From: Acidimicrobiaceae bacterium | GTDB lineage: Bacteria > Actinomycetota > Acidimicrobiia > Acidimicrobiales > RAAP-2 | Length of the DNA stretch: 57,857 bases | Assembly (NCBI GenBank): GCA_003164095.1 | Contig: PLRX01000030.1 | Location: 26,713 to 84,569 of the forward strand | Direction: 5' to 3' | Part shown: positions 25,182 to 34,492 of the stretch, piece by piece | Layout of the letters: each line of letters opens with the position of its first letter | Position numbering within the stretch: position 1 is the first letter of the stretch | Made by a program: the position numbers and the translations under genes | The notes under the pieces: model-generated | Databases searched by the model: none | The model's input: the letters and a program-made list of their open reading frames with translations, nothing else | Told to the model about the DNA's origin: nothing

Positions 25182-26735
25182 TCAGCAGGGTGTGGGGTCG
25201 AAGCTGGTGTCGACGGTGGTGGTCGTCACCGACGTCGCCGACGTGGACGGCGTGCTCCCGCCGGACGACGACGTGGCGGGGGGGGCCGTGGTCGTCGTGG
25301 TGGACTCCACCCCGTAGGGACCGGGGGGCGGGGTGCCGGCCGCCGGGACCGGGGTGCCGAGGAACTGGCTGATGACCTGGTTCGCCTGAGGCTGCTGCAC
25401 GTAGAGCACCGCGCCGTAGGACGCGAACTCCGATGACGAGGCCGCGTAGGTCGGCAGCGTGGCAGTGGCCAGGTTCGTCGACGCGAACTTCCGGAACTGC
25501 TGGGTCAGCGAGACGAGCTCCGAGATGGTGAACGTCGAGTCGATGGTGACGCCCTGGACGACCGAGCCGATGAAGGCGTTGAGCGTCAGCGGGTTGTACT
25601 GCTTCTCGGCCTGGTTGATCAGTGCCTTCAGGAACGCGTTCTGTCGCTGGATGCGCCCGAAGTCGCTCGTCCCGTCGTACTGCCAGTAGCCGTCCTCGTA
25701 GTACTCGTAGTGCCGACTGCGGGCGACGGCCAGTGAGTAGCCGCCGTTGAGGTGCTGGCATCCCGCCGTCGTGATGTCGAGGCCCGTGTACGTGTCCTTG
25801 GCCGGGTACGGAAAGTCCAGGTTCACCCCGCCGATCGCGTCGACGGCACCCCTGAAGCCGACGAAGTTCAGCTGGACGACGTGCTCGATCGGGATGCCGA
25901 AATCGGCCTCGATCGTCTGGACGAGCTGGTCGGGTCCGCTGTTGTAGGTGGCGTTGATGCGGTTGTAGGAGCCGGTTTCGCTCGTGTCCCCCGCCACGGT
26001 CACCATCGTGTCCCGCGGAATCGACAGGATGCTGACCTGCCCGGTTGCAGGGATCACGTGGACGATCTTCACGACGTCACTGCGCTGGCCGCCGGCAGTG
26101 GTCTCGTTGCCGTACGCGGCCTGGTCCGCCGGGGTGAAGTTGGCGCGGGAGTCGGAGCCGATGAGCAGCACGTTGAACGGTGCACCGACCGGCGCCACCT
26201 TCAGGTGCCGCACGGTGACCTTGGTCACCTGATGGAACCGGTACTGCACGTAGACATACCCGGTGGTGATGCCGACGAGGGCGAGTGCCACCACGATCAC
26301 TCCCGACAACAACAGCCAGTCGAGCCATGTCCGCGCGGACTTCGACCTGCCCGCCCTCGCCGATCCGGTTGGGCGGGCCTCACGCCGCTCCTTGCGGGTC
26401 ACGGCGACCCCTCGGTCGACCGCACCGGCGGTACCCATGGCGGCCAGGAGGTCGGCTCCGGTGCCTCCGGGCCCACCAGGGGAAGCGGAACCGGCTGCAC
26501 CGGGGGCCGCCGCGGAACTGCTCGGCACGATGCCGGTCAGGTCGGATTCGACCGGACCGTCCGGCGACGATCCACCACCCGATCCACCACCTGCCCCGTC
26601 ACCTGCCCCGTCATCCGCGTCACGGCCGGCACCCTCGCCTGCCCCGCTGCCGGCGTCGCCCGCCGCGGACGCATCTGCGTCTCTACGGCGCTTGGGGCTG
26701 TGCGCGCCTCCGCGTCGTCTGTCTCGGCGAGCCAT
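25182..26735 (-). CDS. LytR-CpsA-Psr (LCP) family cell-wall ligase
   Basis: Membrane protein of 517 residues that, in the family, attaches polymers such as arabinogalactan or teichoic-type glycans to peptidoglycan. Layout: a long Ala/Gly/Asp/Arg-rich cytoplasmic tail (1-135) with GAGDGAG-type repeats, one membrane segment (about 138-162, LLLSGVIVVALALVGI), then the extracellular LCP domain. LCP signatures are IGSDSR, RSDVVKIVHV, SIPRDTMV, YNRINATYN and SDFGRIQRQ with the expected Arg/Asp residues. The C-terminal 50 residues are Thr/Ser/Pro-rich. The gene sits between the two suf blocks without an obvious functional link. Confidence 0.92.
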   Translation of the reverse strand: MARRDRRRGGAHSPKRRRDADASAAGDAGSGAGEGAGRDADDGAGDGAGGGSGGGSSPDGPVESDLTGIVPSSSAAAPGAAGSASPGGPGGTGADLLAAMGTAGAVDRGVAVTRKERREARPTGSARAGRSKSARTWLDWLLLSGVIVVALALVGITTGYVYVQYRFHQVTKVTVRHLKVAPVGAPFNVLLIGSDSRANFTPADQAAYGNETTAGGQRSDVVKIVHVIPATGQVSILSIPRDTMVTVAGDTSETGSYNRINATYNSGPDQLVQTIEADFGIPIEHVVQLNFVGFRGAVDAIGGVNLDFPYPAKDTYTGLDITTAGCQHLNGGYSLAVARSRHYEYYEDGYWQYDGTSDFGRIQRQNAFLKALINQAEKQYNPLTLNAFIGSVVQGVTIDSTFTISELVSLTQQFRKFASTNLATATLPTYAASSSEFASYGAVLYVQQPQANQVISQFLGTPVPAAGTPPPGPYGVESTTTTTAPPATSSSGGSTPSTSATSVTTTTVDTSFDPTPC

Positions 26736-26741
26736 GCGGTG

Positions 26742-26747
26742 ACGCTA
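26742..26747 (-). promoter_or_regulatory. -10 box TAGCGT for a leaderless LCP transcript
   Basis: On the minus strand TAGCGT is followed by 6 nt and the ATG at 26735; no Shine-Dalgarno is present. Confidence 0.5.
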
Positions 26748-26816
26748 GCAACCCCGGCTCCCGACGCTGGGTCAGGCACCCGTTGCGGGCACCGTGCCGC
26801 CCGGGCGCCGTAGTAC

Positions 26817-27554
26817 TCAGGTGTAGGCCGCGTACCCGGTCCGGTCGACGATCTCGGCCAGCTCGCTCCCGCCCGTGGCCACCACCTTGCCGCCGGCCAG
26901 CACGTGCACCACATCGGGACGCAGGACGTCGAGCAGGCGACGGAAGTGGGTGATGGCGAGCACGCCGAGGCCCCACTCGGTCGTCGCCTCCTCGACACGG
27001 CGGCCGACGTCAGCCAGCGCGTCCACGTCGAGTCCGGAGTCGATCTCGTCGAGTACGGCGAACCTGGGTCGGAGGACACCCAGCTGCAGGGTCTCGTTCC
27101 GCTTACGCTCACCACCGGAAAGGTCGACGTTGAGCGAGCGGTCGAGGAACCGTTCGTCGAAGCCGATCCGGCTGGCCTCCTCGCGGAGGCGTGCCGTCAC
27201 GTCCGGCCCCGAGTCGGCACCGGGCACCGTCTGACGGGCCGCGGTCAGCGACTCGACGAGCGAGACACCGGGAACCTCGATCGGGTGCTGCATGGCCAGG
27301 AAGAGCCCGGCCCGTGCCCGCTGCCAGGTGGGCAACGACAGGATGTCGATTCCGTCCAGTGTGACCGACCCGCCGAGCACCTCGTAGCCGGGGCGACCCA
27401 TCAGCACGTGCGCCAACGTGCTCTTGCCCGAGCCGTTCGGCCCCATGACGGCGTGGACCTCGCCGCTGCGGACCGTCAGGGACAGTCCCTGCAGGATCTC
27501 CCGTCCGGGGATGCCGGCACGGAGGTCGTCGATGACCAGCTCGCCCGTGTTCAC
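26817..27554 (-). CDS. sufC: SufC ATPase (copy 2), in operon with sufD and a Rieske ferredoxin
   Basis: Second SufC, 245 residues: Walker A GPNGSGKST, Q-loop AMQHPIEV, signature LSGGERKRNE, Walker B LDEIDSGLDVDAL and switch His in AITHFRRL. It differs throughout from copy 1, so it is an old paralogue, not a recent duplicate. The GTG start overlaps the Rieske gene stop by 4 nt (GTGA), and that gene overlaps sufD. This copy is therefore the likely SufD partner. An upstream extension of the frame runs antiparallel to nothing known and was not used. Confidence 0.92.
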   Translation of the reverse strand: MNTGELVIDDLRAGIPGREILQGLSLTVRSGEVHAVMGPNGSGKSTLAHVLMGRPGYEVLGGSVTLDGIDILSLPTWQRARAGLFLAMQHPIEVPGVSLVESLTAARQTVPGADSGPDVTARLREEASRIGFDERFLDRSLNVDLSGGERKRNETLQLGVLRPRFAVLDEIDSGLDVDALADVGRRVEEATTEWGLGVLAITHFRRLLDVLRPDVVHVLAGGKVVATGGSELAEIVDRTGYAAYT

Positions 27555-27898
27555 GGGACCACCACCGAGACGTCGCCGTCCTCGATCACGAGCTCGTAGA
27601 CGGGAACCGGCCTGGTGGCCGGGAGCGAGCAGGGCGCCCCGGTCCGCAGGTCGAAGGTCGACCCGTGCTTGGCGCACTCGATCTCGCACTCCGGGCCCCA
27701 TACCTCACCGTCCGCCAACGAGAAGTCCTCGTGGCTGCAGCGGTCCCCCACGGCATGGAAGTCGTCATCGATGCGCACCAGCGCGACCCGCAGCCCGGCC
27801 ACGTCGAACCGACGCGCCTCGCCGGACGCCAGGTCGTCCACCGAGCAGAGTCGGGCCGTGCTGCGCCCGTCGGTCTCCACCACTGTCCCCTCAGCCAC
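27551..27898 (-). CDS. Rieske-type [2Fe-2S] ferredoxin in the suf cluster
   Basis: Small soluble electron carrier, about 115 residues. Rieske ligands are Cys54-x-His56 (CSHEDFS) and Cys75-x2-His78 (CAKHGS), with the GxPxS-like turn replaced by GAPCSLP. Spacing and length match the NirD/bedB-type ferredoxins often embedded in actinobacterial suf operons. GTG at 27898 overlaps the sufD stop by 8 nt; GTG at 27913 is an alternative start. It probably supplies electrons for cluster assembly or is an early client (inference). Confidence 0.88.
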   Translation of the reverse strand: MAEGTVVETDGRSTARLCSVDDLASGEARRFDVAGLRVALVRIDDDFHAVGDRCSHEDFSLADGEVWGPECEIECAKHGSTFDLRTGAPCSLPATRPVPVYELVIEDGDVSVVVP

Positions 27899-29276
27899 GG
27901 GTGCCCCCTGCACGTGCGGCGAGCGCCCTCGCCACGAGGTCGTGGGTGCCGGGCACCGGCACCTGGTCGGCGATGCTCTCGAAGAACCCCGCCACGATCA
28001 GCTGCTCAGCCCGTTCCGGCTTCACCCCGCGCGACTCGAGGTAGTACCGCTGGTCCTCGTCGACCGGTCCCACCGTCGAGCCGTGGCTGCACTTCACGTC
28101 ATTCTCCTCGATGTCCAAATTCGGGACGGAGTCGGCGTGGGCACCCTCGTCGAGCACCAGGTTGTGATTGGTCTGGACGGCATCCGACTTGACCGCTCCC
28201 CGCCGGACCCGGATCAGTCCGCTGTAGACCGAGTGGGAGGTGTCGGCGACTGCGCCCATGAACAGGAGATCACTCGTGGTACGGGGTGCCCGGTGGTCCT
28301 GGAGGGTCCGGAAGTCGAGCATCTGGTCGCCACGGCCGAAGAACGCGGCACGGAGGCTGGACGTCCCCGACTCGCCCACCAATGCCGAGTCGGTGCGCAG
28401 CCGGGCATAGCTCCCGCCGAGGGCGACGGCGTAGCTCGAGAGGGTGGCGTCGGCGCCGATCGTGCTGGCCTGGTGGGCGAGCTGCCACGTGCCGGCGCCG
28501 AGCGACTGGATGGAGACGTAGGACAGGGTGGCCCCGTCACCGACCGCCAGTTCGGTGACCGGCACGACGAGCCGCTCCGTCGCGTCACCGGGGGACGACA
28601 GCAGGTCGCCCCTGGATCCGGCCAGGATCCCACTGTCTGCGTCCACGACGATCTCGACGACCGAGGCGGTCGAACCGGCACCGGCCCGCACCACGGTCCG
28701 AGGAAACACTGCCTCGCCGGCCGTCCCGGTGACGACGTGCACCACGATCACGGGGTCGGCGGTCATCGATGAGTCCTGGACGTCGATCACCACAGGATCC
28801 GGAGCGAACGCGTCGTTCAGGAGCGGGAAGTCGCGTGGGTCGGCCAGGACCGCACCGAGGAGGGCTGCACCGTCCGGATGGTCGGCGGCACGGCCGAGCG
28901 AGATGACGTCGTCCCCGACGGTCGATGCCAGTGTCGCCAGCACCCCGTTGATGGTCACCACCAGACCGCTGCGGGGGCCGAGCCCGTCCACCAGTGAGTG
29001 GATGCGGTCCGAGGGTGACGGTCCGGGGTCGTCACCGGTGCGGATGGAGCCTGCGGGCCCGAACCGGTCCAGGTCGAGCTCGTCGATACGGCTGTAGCGC
29101 CAGACCTCGTCCTTCTCGGTCGGGAGAGGCGAGTCGGCGAACGCCTCGGCGGCGGCGGCGCGGCGGCGGGTCAGCCAGGACGGCCCGGGCAGGGCGGCGG
29201 CGATGTCGGGGGTGAACGTGGGCAGAATCGGGACCTCTCGCGGATCGAGGCCCGGTCGACGAGCCTCGGTCCCCAT
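27891..29276 (-). CDS. sufD: SufD, scaffold subunit of the SufBCD complex
   Basis: Protein of about 461 residues with the SufBD beta-helix core and the conserved C-terminal CSHGSTVG (the cluster-binding His of SufD), followed by YYLESRGV and AEQLIVAGFFE. An N-terminal helical region includes EKDEVWRYSRIDELDL. It pairs with SufB, encoded 1.4 kb upstream on the same strand but separated by an opposing gene. The ATG at 29276 begins a plausible N-terminus, but TAGTAT overlaps that ATG, so either the promoter resemblance or the start is accidental. Confidence 0.92.
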   Translation of the reverse strand: MGTEARRPGLDPREVPILPTFTPDIAAALPGPSWLTRRRAAAAEAFADSPLPTEKDEVWRYSRIDELDLDRFGPAGSIRTGDDPGPSPSDRIHSLVDGLGPRSGLVVTINGVLATLASTVGDDVISLGRAADHPDGAALLGAVLADPRDFPLLNDAFAPDPVVIDVQDSSMTADPVIVVHVVTGTAGEAVFPRTVVRAGAGSTASVVEIVVDADSGILAGSRGDLLSSPGDATERLVVPVTELAVGDGATLSYVSIQSLGAGTWQLAHQASTIGADATLSSYAVALGGSYARLRTDSALVGESGTSSLRAAFFGRGDQMLDFRTLQDHRAPRTTSDLLFMGAVADTSHSVYSGLIRVRRGAVKSDAVQTNHNLVLDEGAHADSVPNLDIEENDVKCSHGSTVGPVDEDQRYYLESRGVKPERAEQLIVAGFFESIADQVPVPGTHDLVARALAARAGGTRG

Positions 29277-29345
29277 ACTACCGGCCAGCGACCGGACCGC
29301 CGCCGGGCGCTGGCGGCACGGACGGCACCCCACGGGCCGGCGCCC

Positions 29346-29351
29346 TACGCT
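29346..29351 (+). promoter_or_regulatory. -10 box TACGCT for a leaderless transcript
   Basis: TACGCT lies 8 nt before the ATG at 29360. No Shine-Dalgarno sequence is seen. Confidence 0.45.
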
Positions 29352-29359
29352 GGGCGGCC

Positions 29360-30217
29360 ATGAGCGCACCCAGCATCGACTCCTTCTCGTCCGACGTCCT
29401 GACCATCGAGGTCGACGGCCACGTGGCCACGCTCTGGCTGGACCGACCCGAGAAGCGCAACGCCATGGGCCTCGCCTTCTGGGCCGACCTCCCCGTCGCC
29501 ATGGCAGCCCTCGGCGCCGACCCGGACGTGCGGGCCGTGGTGCTGGCAGCCAAGGGACCGCACTTCTCCGTCGGACTCGACCTGACGGCCATGGCGGACC
29601 TCGCCGGGGGCGGATCGACGGCCGGTGACGGCCCCCGGCCCTCGGTGGCGGCACGGGCGATGCGTCAGCGTGCGGAGATCATCCGCCTCCAGGCCTCGAT
29701 CACCGCGGTCGCCGACTGCCCGGTACCGGTCATCACCGCGGTCCAGGGATGGTGCATCGGTGGCGGCGTCGACCTCATCGCCGCCTGCGACATCCGCCTC
29801 GCCAGCGCGGAGGCACAGTTCTCGGTCCGGGAGGCGAAGATCGCCATCGTCGCCGACGTCGGCAGCCTGCAGCGGCTGCCCGCCATCATCGGCAAAGGCC
29901 ACCTGGCCGAACTCGCCTACACCGGCAAGGACATCGACGCCGAGCGGGCCGCCGCCATCGGGCTCGTCAACCACGTGAGCCCCGACGCCGACGCCGTCCT
30001 GGCCGACGCCAGGGCGATGGCCGCGGAGATCGCCGCGAACTCGCCGCTGGCGGTGCAGGGCACCAAGGCCGTACTGGCGGCCGGCGAGACCCAGTCAGTT
30101 GCCGAGGGGCTCGACTACGTGGCCACCTGGAATGCTGCGTTCCTCTCGTCCGACGACCTGGTCGAGGCCATGACCGCCTTCATGGAGAAGCGCCCCGGCA
30201 ACTACACCGGGAGCTGA
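29360..30217 (+). CDS. Crotonase-family protein, delta3,5-delta2,4-dienoyl-CoA isomerase-like
   Basis: Acyl-CoA enzyme of 285 residues. Besides the crotonase oxyanion-hole segments (HFSVGLDL, QGWCIGGGVDLIAACDIR), the three acidic residues of the mammalian dienoyl-CoA isomerase are present with matching spacing: Asp138, Glu158 and Asp166, in the context ADVGSLQRLPAIIGKG. Ordinary enoyl-CoA hydratases lack this set. It would move double bonds during oxidation of unsaturated fatty acids with odd-position bonds. It is inserted between sufB and sufD on the opposite strand, with no visible link to Fe-S assembly. Confidence 0.85.
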   Translation: MSAPSIDSFSSDVLTIEVDGHVATLWLDRPEKRNAMGLAFWADLPVAMAALGADPDVRAVVLAAKGPHFSVGLDLTAMADLAGGGSTAGDGPRPSVAARAMRQRAEIIRLQASITAVADCPVPVITAVQGWCIGGGVDLIAACDIRLASAEAQFSVREAKIAIVADVGSLQRLPAIIGKGHLAELAYTGKDIDAERAAAIGLVNHVSPDADAVLADARAMAAEIAANSPLAVQGTKAVLAAGETQSVAEGLDYVATWNAAFLSSDDLVEAMTAFMEKRPGNYTGS

Positions 30218-30288
30218 CCGGACGCTGGGTGCTCCGACCGGGGGTGACCGCCGGGCATCCTTGCGCGGTCACACGCCCCGTCGGCGAC

Positions 30289-30624
30289 TCACTTCCTCCG
30301 ACGCCACCACTTCCGACCGCGCTTCTCGTCCTCCGACCGGACGTCGGCGAGCACGTCGGGTGCCACGGCGTTGACGATGTCCTCGGCGCTGTCCAGCAGC
30401 GCGGCCGCCTCGTCACCGGGCACGTCGGGCATGGGCTCGATGGCCGGATCGACGAGCGATCCGTGGTCCCAGCCGACATCGGCCAGACGGGGTGCATACG
30501 AGGGGCAGTCAGCCGGGCATTTCCATGGTGCCTCGGGTGCCAGGTCGAGCACGCAGAAGCGGGCGACCTCCCCCGAGTCGTAGGTGCGGCTCTGGAAGTG
30601 CTTGCACTCTTCACGCATGGGCAT
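30289..30624 (-). CDS. Small four-cysteine protein downstream of sufB
   Basis: Unrecognised protein of 111 residues. The N-terminal 40 residues hold four cysteines, Cys7, Cys24, Cys36 and Cys40 (spacing 16, 11, 3), around ECKHFQSRTY, ARFCVLDLAPEAPWKC and ADCPSY. This suggests a zinc or Fe-S site. The middle is acidic and the C-terminus very basic (EKRGRKWWRRRK). The start has GAGGGAG at 7 nt. It lies 67 nt after the sufB stop on the same strand and is probably co-transcribed, so a role in Fe-S assembly or transfer is a reasonable guess, not a demonstrated one. Confidence 0.8.
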   Translation of the reverse strand: MPMREECKHFQSRTYDSGEVARFCVLDLAPEAPWKCPADCPSYAPRLADVGWDHGSLVDPAIEPMPDVPGDEAAALLDSAEDIVNAVAPDVLADVRSEDEKRGRKWWRRRK

Positions 30625-30691
30625 GGACGGGCTCCCTCGTCATGGTGGGGACCATTGTGGCCCAGCCGGAACGCAGGCACGCTCCACCGGC

Positions 30692-32092
30692 TCAGCCGAT
30701 GGAGCCCTCCATCTGCAGCTCGATCAACCGGCTCCACTCGACCGCGTACTCCATCGGGAGCGTCCGGGTGATCGGCTCGATGAAGCCGTTGACGATCATG
30801 CCCATGGCCTGGGTCTCGGACAGGCCGCGGCTCATCAGGTAGAAGAGCTGGTCGTCGCCGACCTTGGAGACGGTGGCCTCGTGGCCGATGCGGGCGTCGC
30901 GCTCCCCCACCTCCATGTACGGCTTGGTCTCGGACACCGAGATGTCGTCGAGGAGCAGGGCGTCGCAGCGCACGAAGCTCTTGGCGTTCTTGGCGCCCTC
31001 GTCGACGTGGACCAGTCCCCGGTAGGTCGTGATGCCGGCGTCCTTGGAGATCGACTTGGACACGATGGTCGAGGTCGTCTCCGGGGCGGCGTGGACCATC
31101 TTGGCGCCGGCGTCCTGGTGCTGGCCGGCGCCGGCGTAGGCCACCGAAAGGACCTCGCCCGAGGCCTTCGGTCCCATGAGGTAGACGCTCGGGTACTTCA
31201 TGGTGAGGCGGGACCCGATGTTGCCGTCGATCCACTCGACATGGGCCTCGGCCTCGGCCCGGGCCCGCTTGGTCACGAGGTTGTAGACGTTGTTGGACCA
31301 GTTCTGGATGGTCGTGTAGGTGATCCGGGCACCCTCGAGGGCGACCAGCTCGACGACGGCCGAGTGGAGCGAGTCGGTCGTGTACACGGGGGCCGAGCAG
31401 CCCTCGATGTAGTGCACCTGGGCACCGACGTCGGCGATGATGAGGGTCCGCTCGAATTGGCCCATGTTCTCGGCGTTGATCCGGAAGTACGCCTGGAGGG
31501 GCTGGTCGACGACGACCCCCGGCGGGACGTAGATGAACGAGCCACCCGACCAGACGGCGGAATTGAGCGCGGCGAACTTGTTGTCGTTCGGCGGGATGAT
31601 CGTCCCGAAGTACTTCCGGACGAGATCCGGGTGCTCGCGCACCGCCGTGTCCATGTCGCAGAAGATGATGCCGAGGGCCTCGAGGTCCTCGCGGTTGCGG
31701 TGGAACACGACCTCGGACTCGTACTGCGCGGTGACGCCGGCCAGGTACTTGCGCTCCGCCTCGGGGATCCCCAGCTTCTCGTAGGTGTTCTTGATGGCGT
31801 CGGGCAGATCGTTCCAGTCCTCCACCTGCCCCGACGTCGGCTTGATGTAGTAGTAGATGTCGTCGAAGTCGAGGTCCGGCATGTTGACCGCGAACCAGGC
31901 GGCCATCGGGCGCCGGTCGAACCGCTGGAGCGCGCGGAGGCGGAAGTCGCGCATCCAGTCGGGCTCCTTCTTCATCGCCGACATCTCGCGCACGATCGAC
32001 TCGTTCAGGCCCTTCTTGGGCTTGAAGACGTAGTCCTCTGCGTCGGACCACCCGAGCTTGTACTTCCCGAGGTCGAGGTCGGTGGACGTCAT
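30692..32092 (-). CDS. sufB: SufB, Fe-S scaffold subunit
   Basis: Main scaffold of the SufBCD complex, 466 residues, the usual size. Signatures are [43 protein letters not shown], the C-terminal FVRCDALLL with the conserved cluster-assembly Cys, and [10 protein letters not shown]. It starts at the ATG at 32092 with AGGAG about 6 nt upstream. A TACTAT -10 box at 32143-32138 predicts a leader of roughly 40 nt. It is followed by the four-Cys protein, then, past an opposing gene, by sufD, the Rieske gene and sufC2. Confidence 0.96.
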   Translation of the reverse strand: MTSTDLDLGKYKLGWSDAEDYVFKPKKGLNESIVREMSAMKKEPDWMRDFRLRALQRFDRRPMAAWFAVNMPDLDFDDIYYYIKPTSGQVEDWNDLPDAIKNTYEKLGIPEAERKYLAGVTAQYESEVVFHRNREDLEALGIIFCDMDTAVREHPDLVRKYFGTIIPPNDNKFAALNSAVWSGGSFIYVPPGVVVDQPLQAYFRINAENMGQFERTLIIADVGAQVHYIEGCSAPVYTTDSLHSAVVELVALEGARITYTTIQNWSNNVYNLVTKRARAEAEAHVEWIDGNIGSRLTMKYPSVYLMGPKASGEVLSVAYAGAGQHQDAGAKMVHAAPETTSTIVSKSISKDAGITTYRGLVHVDEGAKNAKSFVRCDALLLDDISVSETKPYMEVGERDARIGHEATVSKVGDDQLFYLMSRGLSETQAMGMIVNGFIEPITRTLPMEYAVEWSRLIELQMEGSIG

Positions 32093-32122
32093 GAGCGCTC
32101 CTGGTCGGTGGGGGGAGAGGCA

Positions 32123-32143
32123 ATTACCCCTATCCAGATAGTA
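32123..32143 (-). promoter_or_regulatory. sufB promoter with a sequence related to the sufC1 palindrome
   Basis: The minus-strand -10 box TACTAT lies at 32143-32138. Overlapping it, plus-strand bases 32123-32141 align to 22381-22399 in the sufC1 palindrome with 13 of 19 identities, sharing ATT-x-CCCCTA then TAG. The inner CTATC-ca-GATAG is itself a short inverted repeat. This could be a weaker operator for the same regulator, so that both suf blocks respond together. Confidence 0.5.
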
Positions 32144-32189
32144 ACAACCCCGGGCCCCGGGCCGCGCAGGGGCGTGCCAATGTGTGCGC

Positions 32190-34433
32190 ATGGCCGACAC
32201 CCCGCAGCCGGACGCCCCCCACGTGGTGCCCCACGACGCCCCCCATGATGCTCCCGGCGACGACACGCACGATGATGCCACGGCCCGCGACGGAGGCCCC
32301 GGGACGCCGGTGGCACCCGCGGCCGAGCGACGGCCCGTCACCCTCGAGGCCCACGGTGACATCCGTACCGACGACTGGTTCTGGCTGCGGGACAAGGACG
32401 ACCCGGCCGTGATCGCCCATCTCGAGGCCGAGAACGCCTACACCGCGGCCGTCACGGCCGGCACCACGGCGCTCCAGGAGGCCCTGTTCGCCGAGATGGT
32501 CGCCCGGATCGAGGAGACCGACCTGTCGGTCCCGGTGCGCAAGGGCCCGTGGCTCTACTACGGGCGCACCCGGGAGGGCAGCAACTACGGGATCCACTGC
32601 CGACGCCCGGTCGACGGCCCCGAGGACGTCGAGCAGGTCCTCCTCGACGAGAACGCCCTGGCCGAGGGCCAGGCCTACTTCTCCCTCGGCAACTTCTCGA
32701 TCAGCCCCGACCACCGCTGGCTGGTGTACTCCACGGACACCACCGGGGGGGAGCGGTACACGATGCGGTTCCGCGACCTGGTGACCGGCGCCGAGGCGGA
32801 CGAGTCGATCGAGGACACCTCCTACGGCGTGGCGTGGGCCAACGACAACGCCACGGTGTTCTACGTCCGGGTGGACGAGGCCATGCGGCCCTTCCAGCTC
32901 TGGCGGCACCGGGTCGGGTCCGATCCGGGCGGCGACGTCCTCGTCATCGAGGAGCCGGACGACCACTTCTACCTCGGTGTGGGCCGGACCAAGGACGACT
33001 GCTACGTCCTGTGCGGCCTCGACTCCAAGGTGACCTCCGAGGTGCGGATCCTGGACGCCGACGACCCCGAGGGTGAGTTCGCGGTGTTCGAGCCCCGTCG
33101 CCAGGGCATCGAGTACTCGGTCGACCACGACCGCGGCGACCCGGCCAGCGGGCGCCCGGGCCGGTTCCTCGTGGTCACCAACGACGGTGCCGAGGACTTC
33201 CGGCTGATGGAGGCGCCCGACGACGCACCGGGCCGCGAGCACTGGACCGAGGTCATCCCCGCACGTGCCGGGGTGCGGCTCGATGCCGTCGACCCGTTCG
33301 TGCGCCATCTGGCGGTCTACGAGCGCGAGGACGGCGGGACCCGGATGCGGGTCGTCGAGCACGCCACGGGCACGTCCACGCCGGTGGACCAACCCGAGTC
33401 GCCGTCGACGGTGTGGGGCGAGGCCAACCCCGAGTACGACTCGACGGTGCTCCGCTACGGCTACACCTCGCTCGCCACCCCCCGATCGGTCTTCGACCTG
33501 GACCTCGACTCGGGAGAGCTCACGCTCCGCAAGCGCCAACCCGTGCTGGGTGACTTCGACCCCGCCCGCTACCGCACCGAACGGCACTGGGCCACCGCCG
33601 CGGACGGCACCCGGGTGCCCATCTCGCTGGTGTGCCGCCGGGACCTGGTGGACGCTCCGGTGCCCGGCTCCGAGGGGGCGCCCTGCCTGCTCTACGGCTA
33701 CGGCTCCTACGAGGCGTCGATGGACCCCATGTTCTCGTCCCTGCGCCTCAGCCTGCTCGACCGCGGCTTCGTCTTCGCCATCGCCCACGTTCGGGGTGGC
33801 GGCGAGATGGGACGCCACTGGTACGAGGAGGGCAAGTTCGCTGCCAAGCCGAACACCTTCACCGACTTCGTCGCGTGCGCACGTCAGCTGGTGGCCGACG
33901 GCTGGACGTCACCGGCACGCCTGGTCGCCCGGGGCGGAAGCGCCGGCGGGCTGCTGATGGGAGCGGTCGCCAACCTCGCCCCCGAGCTGTTCCGGGCCAT
34001 CGTGGCCGAGGTGCCCTTCGTGGACTGCCTCACCACGATCCTCGACGAGACACTGCCGCTCACCGTGCTCGAGTGGGAGGAGTGGGGCAACCCGGTCGAG
34101 GACCCGGAGATCTACCGGGTCATGAAGTCCTACTCCCCCTACGACAACGTCCGGGCACTCGATGACGCCGGGCACCCGGTTCGGTACCCGGACATTCTGG
34201 CCACCGGTGGGCTGACCGACCCCCGGGTGGGCTTCTGGGAGCCCGCCAAGTGGGTCGCCAAGCTCCGGGCCGCCAACCCGGTGAACCGCGCCCTGCTCAA
34301 GACCGAGATGGGGGCCGGCCACGGGGGACCGTCCGGCCGCTACGACGCCTGGCGGGACGAGGCCTTCGTCTATGCCTTCGTGCTGGACGCCCTCGGCATG
34401 GCCGACACGCCGCTGCAGCCGTACTCCGGCTGA
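32190..34433 (+). CDS. ptrB: S9 prolyl oligopeptidase family protein (oligopeptidase B)
   Basis: Serine peptidase that cuts small peptides after basic residues in characterised members. The protein has about 747 residues: an N-terminal seven-bladed propeller and a C-terminal alpha/beta hydrolase domain with nucleophile GGSAGG, Asp in GGLTDPRV and His in [23 protein letters not shown] and YDNVRA are typical of oligopeptidase B. Residues 3-40 form an unusual Asp/His/Pro-rich stretch ([15 protein letters not shown]) not part of the family fold. The ATG at 32190 is used; a GTG at 32184 is in frame. The specificity call is a family inference. Confidence 0.92.
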   Translation: MADTPQPDAPHVVPHDAPHDAPGDDTHDDATARDGGPGTPVAPAAERRPVTLEAHGDIRTDDWFWLRDKDDPAVIAHLEAENAYTAAVTAGTTALQEALFAEMVARIEETDLSVPVRKGPWLYYGRTREGSNYGIHCRRPVDGPEDVEQVLLDENALAEGQAYFSLGNFSISPDHRWLVYSTDTTGGERYTMRFRDLVTGAEADESIEDTSYGVAWANDNATVFYVRVDEAMRPFQLWRHRVGSDPGGDVLVIEEPDDHFYLGVGRTKDDCYVLCGLDSKVTSEVRILDADDPEGEFAVFEPRRQGIEYSVDHDRGDPASGRPGRFLVVTNDGAEDFRLMEAPDDAPGREHWTEVIPARAGVRLDAVDPFVRHLAVYEREDGGTRMRVVEHATGTSTPVDQPESPSTVWGEANPEYDSTVLRYGYTSLATPRSVFDLDLDSGELTLRKRQPVLGDFDPARYRTERHWATAADGTRVPISLVCRRDLVDAPVPGSEGAPCLLYGYGSYEASMDPMFSSLRLSLLDRGFVFAIAHVRGGGEMGRHWYEEGKFAAKPNTFTDFVACARQLVADGWTSPARLVARGGSAGGLLMGAVANLAPELFRAIVAEVPFVDCLTTILDETLPLTVLEWEEWGNPVEDPEIYRVMKSYSPYDNVRALDDAGHPVRYPDILATGGLTDPRVGFWEPAKWVAKLRAANPVNRALLKTEMGAGHGGPSGRYDAWRDEAFVYAFVLDALGMADTPLQPYSG

Positions 34434-34492
34434 TGTCACGGAGCGGACGCCACCGGCGCCGCGTCGTCCCCGGGGGTTCGGGGCACTGACCG

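Noticed and set aside
30180-32123. 647-residue frame overlapping sufB and the four-Cys gene
   Set aside because: Arg/Pro-rich translation in another frame of sufB, with no domain; the real frames are clear.
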